Shown here piece after piece: positions 33,377-34,490 of a stretch of DNA of 34,490 nucleotides. Below the pieces are notes generated by a model. The model worked only from the letters and a program-made list of their open reading frames with translations. It searched no databases and was not told where the DNA came from. Source of the DNA: Erythrobacter sp. (lineage in GTDB: Bacteria > Pseudomonadota > Alphaproteobacteria > Sphingomonadales > Sphingomonadaceae). Position 1 is the stretch's first letter, and every line of letters starts with the position of its first letter. Position numbers and translations under genes: made by a program. The stretch is taken from contig NZOF01000149.1 of NCBI GenBank assembly GCA_002695185.1, positions 1-34,490 on the forward strand, given 5' to 3'.

Positions 33377-33425
33377 GCCAGACCAATGCCCGCTAGGCGC
33401 TCTGGTTTCAGGCAATAGGGCAGGA

Positions 33426-34163
33426 ATGGCAAAGAAACGTCGTCTCGATCAGATCCTTGTCGACCGCGGACTGGTCGAAAGCCGGACTCGTGCGCAGGCG
33501 CTGGTGATGGCTGGCCTGGTCTTTTCTGGCGAGCAAAAACTGGCCAAGCCGGGTCAGCAACTGGCCGAAGATGCGCCGCTGGATGTGCGCGGGCGGGACC
33601 ATCCCTGGGTCAGCCGCGGCGGCATCAAGCTTGCCCATGCGATCGAACATTTCCAACTCGATCCCACTGGCGTCATTGCAATGGATGTCGGCAGTTCGAC
33701 TGGTGGCTTCACGGACGTTCTGTTGCAGGGCGGGGCGGATCACGTCTTCGCCGTCGATAGCGGGACCAACCAGCTCGCTTGGAAGTTGCGGCAGGACGAT
33801 CGCGTTACGGTTCTCGAACAAACGAGCGCCCGGATCCTGACGCTGGAAATGATCGACCGTTCCGTAACCTGGGTCGTATGCGACGCGAGCTTCATCGGGT
33901 TGGCCAAGGTGCTGGAACGTCCGCTTGAGCTGGCCGAAAGGCAGTGTCGGGTTATCGCGCTCATCAAACCACAATTCGAAGTGGGCCGCGAGGAAGTGGG
34001 TAAGAAGGGAGTGGTTAGCGATCCGGCACTTCATCAGCGTGTCTGCAATGAGGTCCGCGAATGGATCGAAGGGCTTGGGTTCACAGTGCAAGGTATCGTC
34101 CAAAGCCCGATCACCGGGCCTGAAGGCAATGTGGAATTTCTGATTTCCGCCGAGAGAACCTAG
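33426..34163 (+). CDS. tlyA: TlyA family rRNA 2'-O-methyltransferase
   Basis: A 245-residue protein with an N-terminal S4 RNA-binding domain (residues 1-60, [20 protein letters not shown]) and an FtsJ/RrmJ-type Rossmann methyltransferase. SAM motif I is [19 protein letters not shown]; later motifs include [14 protein letters not shown] and [20 protein letters not shown]. TlyA methylates ribosomal RNA (16S C1409 and 23S C1920 in mycobacteria; some alphaproteobacterial homologues are the shorter 23S-only type). The length fits the shorter type. The ATG at 33426 follows AGGGCAGGA; an in-frame upstream extension would overlap the divergent lipoprotein gene. Confidence 0.93.
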   Translation: MAKKRRLDQILVDRGLVESRTRAQALVMAGLVFSGEQKLAKPGQQLAEDAPLDVRGRDHPWVSRGGIKLAHAIEHFQLDPTGVIAMDVGSSTGGFTDVLLQGGADHVFAVDSGTNQLAWKLRQDDRVTVLEQTSARILTLEMIDRSVTWVVCDASFIGLAKVLERPLELAERQCRVIALIKPQFEVGREEVGKKGVVSDPALHQRVCNEVREWIEGLGFTVQGIVQSPITGPEGNVEFLISAERT

Positions 34164-34230
34164 CCACGCAATTGACCTTGCGGCCTTCTGCGCTCTAGGC
34201 GCTTTCGCAAACGTATTCCCTGGAGAGAGC

Positions 34231-34490
34231 ATGTCCGCCAATATCGCCGAAATGGAACGCCGCCGTGATGCTGCCAAGCTTGGTGGCGGCGAAAAACGCA
34301 TCGCAGCGCAGCACGCCAAAGGCAAGCTGACCGCGCGCGAGCGTCTCGACATATTGCTGGATGAAGACAGCTTCGAAGAACTAGACACCTATGTCGAGCA
34401 TGACTGCGTCGATTTCGGCATGCAGGACCAGAAAATCCCCGGCGACGGGGTGGTCACCGGCAGCGGCACGATCAACGGCCGCCTCGTCTA
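34231..34490 (+). CDS. pccB: Acyl-CoA carboxylase carboxyltransferase, probably propionyl-CoA carboxylase beta (3' end outside window)
   Basis: The first 86 codons of a biotin-dependent carboxyltransferase. The start [20 protein letters not shown] and the family motif [26 protein letters not shown] are typical of PccB, as is [19 protein letters not shown]. PccB transfers CO2 from biotin to propionyl-CoA, giving methylmalonyl-CoA, and serves odd-chain, branched-chain and ethylmalonyl-CoA metabolism. The ATG follows GGAGAGAGC. Methylcrotonoyl-CoA carboxylase beta is less likely because of the [11 protein letters not shown] stretch. Confidence 0.9.
   Translation, partial: MSANIAEMERRRDAAKLGGGEKRIAAQHAKGKLTARERLDILLDEDSFEELDTYVEHDCVDFGMQDQKIPGDGVVTGSGTINGRLV

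Overview
The window reads as chromosomal DNA of a GC-rich alphaproteobacterium of the order Sphingomonadales, most likely Erythrobacteraceae (Erythrobacter/Altererythrobacter-like). The grounds are the overall coding style, an alphaproteobacterial elongator tRNA-Met, a TonB receptor/PepSY iron cluster, a complete acetate-switch locus, and a methylsuccinyl-CoA-dehydrogenase-type gene. This placement is inference from protein character; no 16S gene is present. I see no phage, insertion sequence or CRISPR array. The region looks like ordinary core and accessory chromosome with several interesting regulatory arrangements.

Layout. (1) 1-5.1 kb, housekeeping: 3' end of aspS, a four-helix-bundle stress-type protein on the other strand, then acpP, a strong hairpin, and the fabF-mltG-2H phosphoesterase operon, ending in tRNA-Met(CAT) with its own promoter. 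(2) 5.3-14.9 kb, acetate module: a DcaP-like porin divergent from acs-crbR (acetyl-CoA synthetase plus LuxR-type response regulator), facing a convergent operon of DUF4212 small subunit, sodium/solute symporter and crbS (transporter-fused hybrid histidine kinase). The 3' ends of crbR and crbS overlap by 31 bp. (3) 14.9-15.7 kb: about 840 bp without a convincing gene and visibly more A/T-rich. (4) 15.7-19.8 kb, iron uptake: Fur-box promoter, TonB-dependent siderophore receptor, small membrane protein, PepSY-TM protein. (5) 20.0-23.2 kb: an operon of PaaG-like enoyl-CoA hydratase/isomerase, MaoC/FAS1-like hydratase and a methylsuccinyl-CoA-dehydrogenase-like enzyme, probably ethylmalonyl-CoA-pathway related. 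(6) 23.3-28.9 kb: tRNA-Gln(TTG), YghU-type glutathione transferase, topoisomerase IB, an HWE/HisKA_2 sensor kinase, and a glutamine-dependent NAD+ synthetase with an N-terminal helix-turn-helix extension behind a perfect 7-bp inverted repeat. (7) 28.9-31.3 kb: azoR and pirin divergent from a LysR regulator. (8) 31.3-34.5 kb: ilvE, a 447-bp gap with a possible tiny ORF under a near-perfect Shine-Dalgarno, a lipoprotein, tlyA, and the 5' end of pccB.

How they fit together: acetate uptake and activation (symporter, acs, crbSR, perhaps the porin), a probable C2-assimilation enzyme (Mcd-like), and propionyl-CoA carboxylase all lie in one 29-kb stretch, which suggests a strain able to grow on acetate or C2-yielding substrates. 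The most novel-looking items are the HTH-NadE fusion with its adjacent operator-like repeat, and a short motif (GACATNNGTCT) found upstream of both acetate-switch operons.
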